64,000 nt of DNA. It comes from Flavivirga jejuensis. GTDB lineage: Bacteria > Bacteroidota > Bacteroidia > Flavobacteriales > Flavobacteriaceae. Made by a program: the position numbers and the translations under genes. Every line of letters begins with the position of its first letter. Within the stretch, counting starts at the first letter, position 1. The notes under the pieces were generated by a model. That model was given only the letters and a program-made list of their open reading frames with translations. It had not been told where the DNA came from and did not search any database. The stretch lies in NCBI RefSeq assembly GCF_030540765.1, contig NZ_JAUOEL010000002.1:806001-870000 (forward strand), written 5' to 3'. Shown here one piece after another: positions 1 through 7,873 of the stretch.

Positions 1-2
1 CT

Positions 3-1268
3 ATTGATGTTTATTATAATGGAAATCCGAAAGAAGCAGTTAGAGCCCCTTGGGATGGTGGTATCTCATGGAAAAAAGACCAAAACGACAATCATTTTGT
101 TGCATCGTCTTGTCAAGGGTTAGGAGCCAGTGTATGGTGGCCTTGTAAAGACCATATGTATGATGAAGTAGACAGTATGCTTATTAGTGTAAATGTTCCT
201 AAAAATTTAATGAATGTTTCTAATGGTAGATTAAGGAGTGTCGAGCAATATGGAGACACAAAAACGTACCGTTGGTTTGTAAATAGCCCAATTAACAACT
301 ATGGCGTAAACATCAATATTGGTGATTATGCTAATTTTTCTGAGGTTTATGATGGACAGGCTGGACATTTAGATATGAAATATTATGTTTTAAAAGATAA
401 TATAGAGAGAGCCAAAGATCATTTTAAAGATGCTCCCAAAATGATGAAGGCTTTCGAGCATTGGTTTGGTAAGTACCCCTTTTATGCAGATAGTTTTAAA
501 CTCGTTGAAGTCCCCTATTTGGGAATGGAACACCAAAGTTGTGTTACTTATGGTAATCAATATAAAAAAGGTTATTTAGGTAAAGATCTATCTGGTACAG
601 GTTGGGGTTTAAAATTCGATTTTATTATCATTCACGAAGCTGGTCATGAGTGGTTTGCTAATAACATTACTAATAAAGATGTGGCAGACATGTGGATTCA
701 TGAGGGGTTTACTTCCTATTCTGAAAACTTGTTTTTAGATTATTATTACGGTAAAAAAGCTTCCGCAGATTATGTTATTGGTACTCGGAGAAATATTCAA
801 AACGATAGACCTCTTATTGGACATTATAATGTAAATGCCGAAGGGTCTGCCGATATGTATTATAAAGGTGCCAATATGCTACACACTTTAAGACAACTTA
901 TTGAAGATGATGAAAAATGGCGACACATTTTACGTGGACTAAATAAAGATTTTTATCATCAAACAGTTACCACACAACAAATCGAAAATTATTTGAGCCT
1001 GAAAACAGGTATTGATCTAACTGAATTTTTTAATCAATATTTAAGAACTGTAAAAATTCCAACGCTTGAATATGCTATCGAAAAAAATGAATTGAAATAT
1101 CGTTGGACCAATATTGTTGATAAATTTGACATGCCTGTTCAAGTAAACATTAACGGAAACGAACAATGGCTATTTCCTATTTCTGATTGGAAAACACTAC
1201 CATTTGAATCAAAAATCACATTATTTAAAGTAGATCGAGATTTTTATGTAGAAGCAAAAAAACTTTAA
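3..1268 (+). CDS. M1 family metallopeptidase, C-terminal part (5' end outside window)
   Basis: The reading frame is open from base 3, so the gene starts upstream of the window. An ATG at 156 lies inside the conserved domain and is not the start. The translated product carries the zinc signature HEAGH (nt 633-647) followed after 18 residues by the second zinc ligand in HEGFTSYSE, plus GMEHQS, the counterpart of the GAMEN exopeptidase motif, and WWPCKDH upstream. These are the marks of gluzincin aminopeptidases of family M1, which trim N-terminal residues from peptides. The visible ~420 residues cover the catalytic domain and a short C-terminal part; no T9SS sorting domain follows. The next gene begins 5 bp after the stop codon, so the two could share a transcript. 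The signal peptide, if any, lies outside the window. Confidence 0.93.
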   Translation: MDVYYNGNPKEAVRAPWDGGISWKKDQNDNHFVASSCQGLGASVWWPCKDHMYDEVDSMLISVNVPKNLMNVSNGRLRSVEQYGDTKTYRWFVNSPINNYGVNINIGDYANFSEVYDGQAGHLDMKYYVLKDNIERAKDHFKDAPKMMKAFEHWFGKYPFYADSFKLVEVPYLGMEHQSCVTYGNQYKKGYLGKDLSGTGWGLKFDFIIIHEAGHEWFANNITNKDVADMWIHEGFTSYSENLFLDYYYGKKASADYVIGTRRNIQNDRPLIGHYNVNAEGSADMYYKGANMLHTLRQLIEDDEKWRHILRGLNKDFYHQTVTTQQIENYLSLKTGIDLTEFFNQYLRTVKIPTLEYAIEKNELKYRWTNIVDKFDMPVQVNINGNEQWLFPISDWKTLPFESKITLFKVDRDFYVEAKKL

Positions 1269-1273
1269 TAATA

Positions 1274-1846
1274 GTGGAAATCCCTGAGTTATATTTTAAG
1301 ACAGATACAGAATGGCGCGACTGGTTACATAAAAATCATGACGCTTCCAGCGGTATTTACCTCATCCTTTATAAAGTAGAAAACAAAGAACCTTCCATGC
1401 GATGGGAAGAAGCTGTAAAAGTAGCGCTTTGTTATGGTTGGATAGATTCCACAGTAAAAAGTTTAGGTAACGGAAAACGTCGACAACGCTTCTCTCCAAG
1501 AAACCCAAAAAGTGTATGGAGCGCCTTAAACAAAAGATATATAAAAGAATTAACCGCCAACAATTTAATGCACAAAAGTGGCCTTAAAATTATTGAGATC
1601 GGTAAAAAAAATGGAAGCTGGACAGCTTTGGATGCTGTTGAAAAAGGCATTATTCCAGAAAGTTTACAAAATGCCTTTGATAAAAACCCTAATGCTTTTA
1701 AAAATTATCAAAACTTTGCACCTTCTTACCGAAAAGGGTATTTGTATTGGATCAATCAAGCCAAAAGAGAAGAAACCAGACAAAAACGCATTGCTGAAAT
1801 TATTAGACTGTGTGAGGCCAATATAAAGGATAGAGGGAATTGGTAA
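1274..1846 (+). CDS. YdeI/OmdA-family protein
   Basis: A 190-residue soluble protein starting with GTG at 1274, 5 bp after the M1 peptidase. It has the hallmarks of the YdeI/OmpD-associated (OmdA) family: an N-terminal segment with W-hydrophobic pattern, the block ALCYGWIDSTVKSL followed by RFSPRNPKSVWSALNK, and a basic C-terminal helix REETRQKRIAEIIRL. Family members have been linked to bacteriocin or antimicrobial-peptide tolerance in enterobacteria, but no reaction is established. No in-frame ATG gives a complete domain, which supports the GTG start. The last ~20 codons recur as a fragment at 6331-6393, part of a local segmental duplication. A second family member lies at 39986. Confidence 0.85.
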   Translation: MEIPELYFKTDTEWRDWLHKNHDASSGIYLILYKVENKEPSMRWEEAVKVALCYGWIDSTVKSLGNGKRRQRFSPRNPKSVWSALNKRYIKELTANNLMHKSGLKIIEIGKKNGSWTALDAVEKGIIPESLQNAFDKNPNAFKNYQNFAPSYRKGYLYWINQAKREETRQKRIAEIIRLCEANIKDRGNW

Positions 1847-1851
1847 AAGAT

Positions 1852-2286
1852 CTACAACTTAATGATCTTAAAATTTTCTTTATCAATATTTAAAAAATAA
1901 ATACCGTTACTTAAATGGCTAATATTTAATTCTATTTCAGAAGTATTTATTGTTTTACTTAACAGCTTATTTCCGTTTATCGAAAACAGATTAATTGTTC
2001 TCTGTTCGGTAACTCTAAAACTTATAAATAAGTAATATAAAACAGAATTAGCATCTGTTTCAAAAGATGTATCTTCCAATTCAGTAACTCTTAAAAAAGG
2101 TTTTTTTAAGAGATTTGTATGACTGTTATTTACAAAACTTTGAGTATTGATAGTCATACTCGCAATAGTATTAGCACCTGTAAATAATGGATCTCTATTT
2201 AAAAAATTCACTTCTGAAATTTGAGCACTGGAAAGACTCACAAGTAATAGTAACAAACAAACGGTAGTAGGATAACGTTTTTTCAT
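1852..2286 (-). pseudogene. Internally deleted GH8 copy (144 codons, frame kept)
   Basis: This open frame is a shrunken copy of the GH8 gene at 6408-7802. Residues 1-32 (signal peptide and ISEVNFLNRD) match residues 1-32 of the full enzyme. The sequence then jumps to the equivalent of residue ~324 (PLFTGAN against PTFTGAY), loses a second block of about 30 residues, and ends with the full C-terminal sorting-domain match (LFISFRV...GIYFLN). Both deletions remove the GH8 catalytic core, including the acid glutamate, but preserve the reading frame, so a secreted peptide of signal plus sorting domain could still be made. I treat it as a relic of a segmental duplication rather than a functional enzyme. 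The copy has diverged by many substitutions, so the duplication is not recent. Confidence 0.85.
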
Positions 2287-2374
2287 AGTGGGGGCTATTT
2301 TTGTTATTTTATATACGTTACTGATCTACAAACCAGATCTTAATTAGCAATAAATCTGGTTTTTACATGCCTTT

Positions 2375-2466
2375 TATCCCCAGTAAGGATCTATAGATTG
2401 AATGCTCTCTGCAAACCTTTTTTGTATACTTAACTGTTAAAAACACTACTAATACCCGAAGAATAA
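2375..2466 (-). pseudogene. Relic of the moxR 3' end
   Basis: Translation of the minus strand gives FILRVLVV, then after a small frame slip QLSIQKRFAESIQSIDPYWG and a stop. This matches the C-terminus of the MoxR ATPase encoded at 7874-9340 (FILWALVELKQL followed by TKQRFTEGIQFKDPYGSF). It sits just upstream of the GH8 relic, as the intact moxR sits upstream of the intact GH8 gene, so both relics belong to one duplicated segment. The match runs up to the left terminal repeat of the MITE at 2465 and does not resume after it. Confidence 0.78.
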
Positions 2467-2708
2467 AGAGGCTGTCTAAAAAGTGTCATTCAGAAGGCTA
2501 TCTTCAAACAAAATATATTTTGTTTGAAGATATAAGCGAAGCTTACGACTGAAGAATCTCTTGAATTTTAATGTTTCTATTTTTAGACAAATAAGTATAT
2601 AAAAGGAATAATTAGATGAGCCTTTAATTTCTATTTGGTGTAAAAAAAAGAGAGATTCTTCAGTTTGCTCTGAATGGCAAAGTTCATCACTTTTTAGACA
2701 GCCTCTTT
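2465..2708. mobile_element. MITE-like element with 21-bp perfect terminal inverted repeats
   Basis: A 244-bp non-coding segment bounded by perfect 21-bp inverted repeats at 2465-2485 and 2688-2708; the left end reads AAAGAGGCTGTCTAAAAAG and the right end is its reverse complement. Inside are a hairpin at about 2501-2530 and the inverted pair GAAGAATCTCTT / AGAGATTCTTC. There is no ORF, so it would need a transposase in trans. Ends of the GAGGCTGTCTAAAAAG kind occur on DDE-type insertion sequences in Bacteroidota (family-level knowledge; parent not identified). A degraded relative without its left end lies at about 57076-57266. Confidence 0.8.
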
Positions 2709-2737
2709 TACAGATTTAAAATAATTTATTCGTTATT

Positions 2738-5734
2738 TTATTGTACTAAAATCTTTTGTAAATGTTTTTGACCTGATTTAGTTGTTACAGTCAAGAAATA
2801 CATCCCTGTAGGCAATGTATTAACATCAAGTTCATATCTTGAATTCCTTGTTTTAATAGTTCTATTTTTCACCATCCTACCAAGCAAATTAATTACATTT
2901 ATATTAGCCCCTTCAAGACTAGAGCTGCTTTGAATAGTTACTGTCGCTTTTTTAAATCGATTAATAGGATTAGGATATAATCTTATATTAACTTCCTTAG
3001 CTATGGTTGTAGGTGTTTCAGATGTTTCTTCGGTATCATTTCCAAAAAAGAAACCATACTCTGCGTTTGCCAAGGCAACCTCAATTTGTGCCCAGCTCCT
3101 GTGATAGTTTTGTGAAAAATCTTGCCCAGCATCATATGCCGCTTTTAGCCTATCATATTCAGGATCATCCTTATATTTAGAACGAATGTCTAGAAAACTA
3201 ACTCCAGGTTGTATAACATCTCCATTAGCCATAACACCAGAGTATCCAGCTGGAATATATACTTCCTGCTCAAACATTCTTTTGTAATCTGCTCTAATTT
3301 CTGTTGAAGACACACCTTTAGAATCTCTGTATTTCGTCCACATTCTATCTAAAATTTCTTTCGCAAGTGTTTTCGCATCGTTATCAAGAGTATCATGTTT
3401 ATCAGTAGCTGCTGCGTAATAAATTAAAGCTTTTGCAGTAGAAGCAGCGACACCAAGATCTAAATTATACGACGTTACTGTTACGCTAAGATTGTTATTA
3501 GCACCTGGATTTGTAGGATTCCAAGTATCAGGTTCTCCAGTCCATTCTAATCCAGCAGGAACGCTGAAATCATCTGTGCCTACAAGTTGAAATACTCCTT
3601 TAACCCAATTAACCCATTTCTCTATTAGTATTTTTGCTGTAGGGTCGTTAGTAATATAGTAATATTCTGCTACACGTTCCATTGACCAAGATTGCCACCC
3701 AAACCAAGTGCCACTTCCTGGGTCATGATAAACAGGATTCGTATCAAATGCCATATCATAGAAAGTAGACTTCCCAGCTGGGTAAGTGCTATAATTACCA
3801 TTCCAACTATTTGTGGCACCACCTGCTATGGCACCTTCTTTAGATTGCAGGTATTGATAGAATTCCATTTGTCTTTCTAAACTATCACCCCAATCACGTT
3901 TACCATTAGTTGATTTTGGAGCAAATTCGTTTATTTGAGACATCGCATAGGCTGCAACTGGGTTTTGATACCCAAAATGACAATGACTTGAACTAATTCT
4001 AAAAGCCCAAGCTGCATCAGAATTGGTAGCCCCTCCCCAAGCCATATACCAAGACATTAAATAATGTGCACTATCGTATCCTGTTCCAATACCCGAAGAC
4101 TCACTTTGAACTCCCATAGGTTTGAAATATTTATCAAACATTGATAGTCTTAGGTAATCACCCATTTTAGTAGCTTTATCTAGTAAAGAACCATCGATGG
4201 TTGCACCTTGTTCTTTAGCATACTCTACAGCCCAATACATGGCTTGTACTGCTCTTGCATCTGCATCAGGGGCACTTGTATAACGCCATTGTTGCGCATA
4301 GTTACTATCTTCTATAAATATTGGCAAGAATCCATTTGTTCCTCCCCATTCATAGCTTTCCCAAGATGGATGTGGTACTGTTTCAAAAACAGACTCTTGT
4401 TCTCCTCTTTGAAAGGTATTAATATAAGACGGCGTACTAACACCATCTCCACGATTTCCATAACCATAAAAATTATCATTATCTAATAACCAATGCATTT
4501 GATAAACATTTTCACCATAGGCAGCCGTAAGTTCTGGTGAAACAGGATCGACACCAACTGGGGTACTTAGACTCAATGGTGATGGGTAGTTCTCTGGTAA
4601 AGGAAACTCACTAGCATATGCTGCTGGACTATTAGCATTGTAAGCACTATTTGTTGGTTGATCCAAAGCTGTAGGAATAATAAATTGCTCTATTTTATCC
4701 CATACATTAGCTACAGGTACCCAGTTTTTAGTGATACGGCCGTTCATTACTTCTAACCATAACCAATACGAATATAACTCGGATGTAGATTCATGACCAT
4801 GATCTGGAGCTTCTACGATTAACGATTCTATTGAGTGGTGAGGCGATCCGTCTGCACTAAAATATCCATTTTCAGGATCTAAAAATTCACTACGCATTTC
4901 TAAGAAACGATCAATATATTCATTATCTGCAGGAGGAGGAATCACAACATCAGTTGCAGTAATAGATACAGAAGCAGTGTCTGAACCTCCATTACCATCA
5001 CTTACAGTAACAGTAGCAGTGTAAGAACCATTTGCTGTATATGTATGGCTAGAAGAAGCATCTGTACTAGAAGTACCATCTCCATAGGTAATAAGATAAC
5101 TTAGAGTATCTCCATCTGCATCTGTTCCTGAAGCGGTAAAACTTACCACCAAAGGAGCCAAGCCAGAAGTAGGTGTTGCAATTAATGAGGCCACAGGCGG
5201 TGTATTAAGTGTAGAACCCCCACAATCTGGAGCTGTAGAAGAATTACTAAAATAAATACTATAGCCTCCAGTTTTGGATACGATAACAAAATTAACGCCG
5301 TCTTTTGCTACCCAATAGTCCCCATCAAGACCACTAATTCCAGAGCCATTTATAGCGAGTTCAGGTTGAGCAGAGTTAAGATTTTTAGTAATTTTTGGTA
5401 ATAAATCTATGTACCAGTTTGGTTGTCCGTTATTAGTATTAAAAGAAAATTGGTATAAACCATTATTATTTAAATCCCAATTGATATTAAATATGGTAAC
5501 ATTATCAAGGTTAGGTCCACCAGTACCTAACACATGAATATTACTATACGGTTGATTGATAGTACTAAGAGCAGTGGCTAATGGTGTGCCAAAGGTACAA
5601 TCACTAGATTGTTGGGCTTCATAGAAAAACCACGACTTATGTAATGCTTCTCCATGATTAAAAGTCAGAGCCTTAAGCTGACTACTGTAAATTGCTATAA
5701 ATAGCAAAAATAATTTGAATAGTTTGTGTTTCAT
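2738..5734 (-). CDS. Secreted GH48 cellobiohydrolase-like enzyme with PKD and T9SS sorting domain
   Basis: A 998-residue modular enzyme. Order: signal peptide (about 1-22), an uncharacterised N-terminal module (about 23-178), a PKD domain (about 179-262), a glycoside hydrolase family 48 catalytic domain (about 268-905), and a T9SS type A sorting domain (about 920-998, RLYPNPI...GMYFLTV...KILVQ). The GH48 call rests on EAPDHGHESTSE at residues 308-319, which corresponds to the conserved EAPD-GH-(T/S)TSE segment containing the proton-donor glutamate, and on the WEWGG, GYQNP and PHPSWES type blocks. GH48 enzymes are processive, inverting, reducing-end cellobiohydrolases; some relatives act on chitin. 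The neighbouring GH8 gene supports a beta-1,4-glucan substrate. Residues 26-43 (HGEALHKSWFFYEAQQS) resemble the start of GH9 enzymes. The gene lies between two copies of a duplicated segment, which suggests acquisition. Confidence 0.9.
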   Translation of the reverse strand: MKHKLFKLFLLFIAIYSSQLKALTFNHGEALHKSWFFYEAQQSSDCTFGTPLATALSTINQPYSNIHVLGTGGPNLDNVTIFNINWDLNNNGLYQFSFNTNNGQPNWYIDLLPKITKNLNSAQPELAINGSGISGLDGDYWVAKDGVNFVIVSKTGGYSIYFSNSSTAPDCGGSTLNTPPVASLIATPTSGLAPLVVSFTASGTDADGDTLSYLITYGDGTSSTDASSSHTYTANGSYTATVTVSDGNGGSDTASVSITATDVVIPPPADNEYIDRFLEMRSEFLDPENGYFSADGSPHHSIESLIVEAPDHGHESTSELYSYWLWLEVMNGRITKNWVPVANVWDKIEQFIIPTALDQPTNSAYNANSPAAYASEFPLPENYPSPLSLSTPVGVDPVSPELTAAYGENVYQMHWLLDNDNFYGYGNRGDGVSTPSYINTFQRGEQESVFETVPHPSWESYEWGGTNGFLPIFIEDSNYAQQWRYTSAPDADARAVQAMYWAVEYAKEQGATIDGSLLDKATKMGDYLRLSMFDKYFKPMGVQSESSGIGTGYDSAHYLMSWYMAWGGATNSDAAWAFRISSSHCHFGYQNPVAAYAMSQINEFAPKSTNGKRDWGDSLERQMEFYQYLQSKEGAIAGGATNSWNGNYSTYPAGKSTFYDMAFDTNPVYHDPGSGTWFGWQSWSMERVAEYYYITNDPTAKILIEKWVNWVKGVFQLVGTDDFSVPAGLEWTGEPDTWNPTNPGANNNLSVTVTSYNLDLGVAASTAKALIYYAAATDKHDTLDNDAKTLAKEILDRMWTKYRDSKGVSSTEIRADYKRMFEQEVYIPAGYSGVMANGDVIQPGVSFLDIRSKYKDDPEYDRLKAAYDAGQDFSQNYHRSWAQIEVALANAEYGFFFGNDTEETSETPTTIAKEVNIRLYPNPINRFKKATVTIQSSSSLEGANINVINLLGRMVKNRTIKTRNSRYELDVNTLPTGMYFLTVTTKSGQKHLQKILVQ

Positions 5735-6168
5735 TTTGTTTAAGATTTAGATTAATTAATATGAGTTCGATTTAAAAACAAGCATATTTTAAGTAATAAA
5801 ATCCACTATAATGATTGGTATTTGTCACCTTGAGAGTGTCGAAAGGTTTAAAAAATTGAGTGTTTTTTTATAGGTTTCGAGTGTGATCAACCTTACAAGA
5901 GAATATAAGTGATTGATTTTAAATTAAAATGTATTCATCGCTATATTGAGCTCACGTTAATTAAATACGTTATCTTAATATTTGGTGAATACGCACTTGT
6001 TTTACGATTGTAAAAAAGTAATATTTTAACATTTTAAATAGTATATCTTCAGTTTTTTACTTAAAAAAATAAAAAATATCATTGTAAATATATATATTAT
6101 ATAAACATCCCTATAATACTATACTTACAGATTATTAACTTTTTTTTACAATAAATTGACCAGAACTA
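5735..6168. other. AT-rich intergenic region upstream of GH48
   Basis: About 430 bp with no supportable gene on either strand. It must contain the promoter for the GH48 gene, which reads away to the left, but I see no convincing promoter box or operator. The right edge passes into the ~180-bp dispersed repeat. Confidence 0.5.
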
Positions 6169-6330
6169 AACCATAGACGGAAGTCCAAAGATTCGTTTTG
6201 GCAGACTAAAAGTTTACTTTGTGACATACCAAAATAAAAGAATAAACATGTTAAAACTGAATTTCTGTGAATTCGTGAAACCTGCCAGTCAAAAGGCTGA
6301 TTCGTGTCAAAAATTCTTAGAAGCTGAAAA
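6169..6330 (+). repeat. Dispersed ~180-bp repeat, copy 1
   Basis: Shares TAGAC-GGAAGTCCA, TTCGTTTTGGCAGACT, AAAACTGAATT, GTGAATTCGTG and TTAGAAGCTGAAA in the same order and spacing with copies at 47818-48002 and 62309-62508, and with a fragment at 46829-46898. It carries no gene. Here the end of the repeat abuts the YdeI 3'-end relic at 6331. Confidence 0.78.
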
Positions 6331-6393
6331 GAGAAGAAACAAAAACGCATAGATCAAATTATTGAACTATGCGTTAAAAATATTAAAAGTTGA
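6331..6393 (+). pseudogene. Relic of the YdeI-family 3' end
   Basis: Twenty codons and a stop read EKKQKRIDQIIELCVKNIKS, matching the C-terminus of the YdeI protein at 1274-1846 (REETRQKRIAEIIRLCEANI). It lies just downstream of the GH8 stop codon on the opposite strand, exactly where the intact YdeI gene lies relative to the GH8 relic at 1852. It marks the left boundary of the second copy of the duplicated segment. Confidence 0.8.
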
Positions 6394-6407
6394 GATACTG
6401 TAAAGAT

Positions 6408-7802
6408 TTATAACTTAACAATCTTAAAACTTTCTTTATTGATATTTAAAAAATAAATACCACTACTTAAGTGAGAGATGTCTAATTCTATTTCAGAAGT
6501 ATTAACTATTTTACTAAGTAACTTATTTCCTTTAACTGAAAACAGATTAATTATTCTCTGTTCTGGAACTCTAAAACTTATAAATAAGTGATCTGAAACA
6601 GGATTAGGATATATTTCAAAAGGCATATCATCCAATTCTATAACACTTAAAACAGGTTCGTTTAATGGATTATAAGTATTACCTGAAAGAGCAAACATAT
6701 AGAGCGCTCTTAATGTGGCTCCAAAATAGGCACTTGTAGATTGATTCTTTAACTCAGTATAACCATTATCTACAAAACTTTGAGTATTTGAAGACATGGC
6801 CGCAGTAGCATAAGCACCAGTAAACGTTGGATCTTTGTAAGTTGTATTGATCGCAACACCAGCTTGATTATAACCTGGATATATTTGATCAAAACCACCT
6901 TTATTTGTAACAAAATCGTTGCATAAAACCGAATAATCTAATGCTTTAGAATTACCATACCACACATAATCTATCGCTATTCGCCATGGTGTTCTGGCAG
7001 CATCATAATAATAAGATTTTCCTTCATCATAAGCCCAAGAGACTATGGCTGAATAATCGCCATCTGCTTCACACCAATCTGATACTAAATTGTAGGCAGC
7101 ACTGTGTTTAGACAAATTAGCATTAATAATATCATAACTTTTATCGGCAACGGCATTCCAAAACGTTATATCGTTTGTATAATCTCCAAACACTCTAAAA
7201 TAACCTGTTGTAAAGTATGATGGATTTGTATTAACACTTCCACCCCAGGCATCACCTGGTTTTAAAATATTTGTATTTGCTTCAACTTCATGATTTTTTA
7301 TAGCAGCTATTAAAGTTTTTGCATCATTTTGATAATTTATAGCACCTGTATTTCCCCAACGTTTTTCTGCTACAATCAGGGCTATGGCAGCATCTAATTC
7401 TGCATCGGTAGCACCATTTTCTCCAATAACGTTAGAGCAAGCATTTATTTTCCAGTTCATAACACCGTTAGTATTAGAAAAGTCTTGATAATAAAGCCAT
7501 AAGCCATCAAAAAGTTCTTTATCATTTGCATAGGCAGACAACAGCATGCCATAGGCTACGCCTTCTGAAACTGTTTCGGTAGGCGTATCAAATTTTATTC
7601 TATATCTTCCATTCGTGCATGGTGTTGCAAAAGCATTTCGCCATGCTACATAGACATCATATAAATCATTAGCTTGAATATTTGATGGTTGTATACCATA
7701 GTCATAATCTCTGTTCAAAAAATTCACTTCTGAAATTTGGGCATTAGAAAAGTTCATCAATAAAAGGAACAGGCAAACAGCTGTAGGATAACGTTTGTTC
7801 AT
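6408..7802 (-). CDS. Secreted GH8 glycanase (endoglucanase-like) with T9SS sorting domain
   Basis: A 464-residue enzyme with a signal peptide (about 1-21), a GH8 catalytic domain (about 30-380) and a T9SS sorting domain (about 393-464: PFEIYPNPVSDHLFISF...GIYFLNI). GH8 marks are SEGVAYGMLLS with the proton-donor glutamate at residue 80, MNWKINA, ATDAELDAAIAL and the substrate-site block YDAARTPWRIAIDY. GH8 includes endo-beta-1,4-glucanases, lichenases, chitosanases and reducing-end xylanases; proximity to GH48 favours cellulose or a related beta-glucan, but substrate cannot be settled from sequence alone. The gene follows moxR by 71 bp in the same direction. It is the intact partner of the deleted copy at 1852. 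Confidence 0.9.
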   Translation of the reverse strand: MNKRYPTAVCLFLLLMNFSNAQISEVNFLNRDYDYGIQPSNIQANDLYDVYVAWRNAFATPCTNGRYRIKFDTPTETVSEGVAYGMLLSAYANDKELFDGLWLYYQDFSNTNGVMNWKINACSNVIGENGATDAELDAAIALIVAEKRWGNTGAINYQNDAKTLIAAIKNHEVEANTNILKPGDAWGGSVNTNPSYFTTGYFRVFGDYTNDITFWNAVADKSYDIINANLSKHSAAYNLVSDWCEADGDYSAIVSWAYDEGKSYYYDAARTPWRIAIDYVWYGNSKALDYSVLCNDFVTNKGGFDQIYPGYNQAGVAINTTYKDPTFTGAYATAAMSSNTQSFVDNGYTELKNQSTSAYFGATLRALYMFALSGNTYNPLNEPVLSVIELDDMPFEIYPNPVSDHLFISFRVPEQRIINLFSVKGNKLLSKIVNTSEIELDISHLSSGIYFLNINKESFKIVKL

Positions 7803-7873
7803 AAGTAGGTTTTTATTTATGAATATACGTTACTAAATCATAAAATAGATTTTACTGCACCATAAATTCTATT

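Noticed and set aside
1274-1846. Duplicate gene pair with the DUF1801/YdeI protein at 39986
   Set aside because: The two share only the OmdA-type tail; domain layouts differ, so they are not recent duplicates.
6135-6350. Minus-strand open frame of 71 codons, and a similar one of 78 codons at 62302-62538
   Set aside because: Both lie within copies of the same non-coding dispersed repeat; their peptide similarity follows from DNA similarity and copy 2 (47818) does not keep the frame open.
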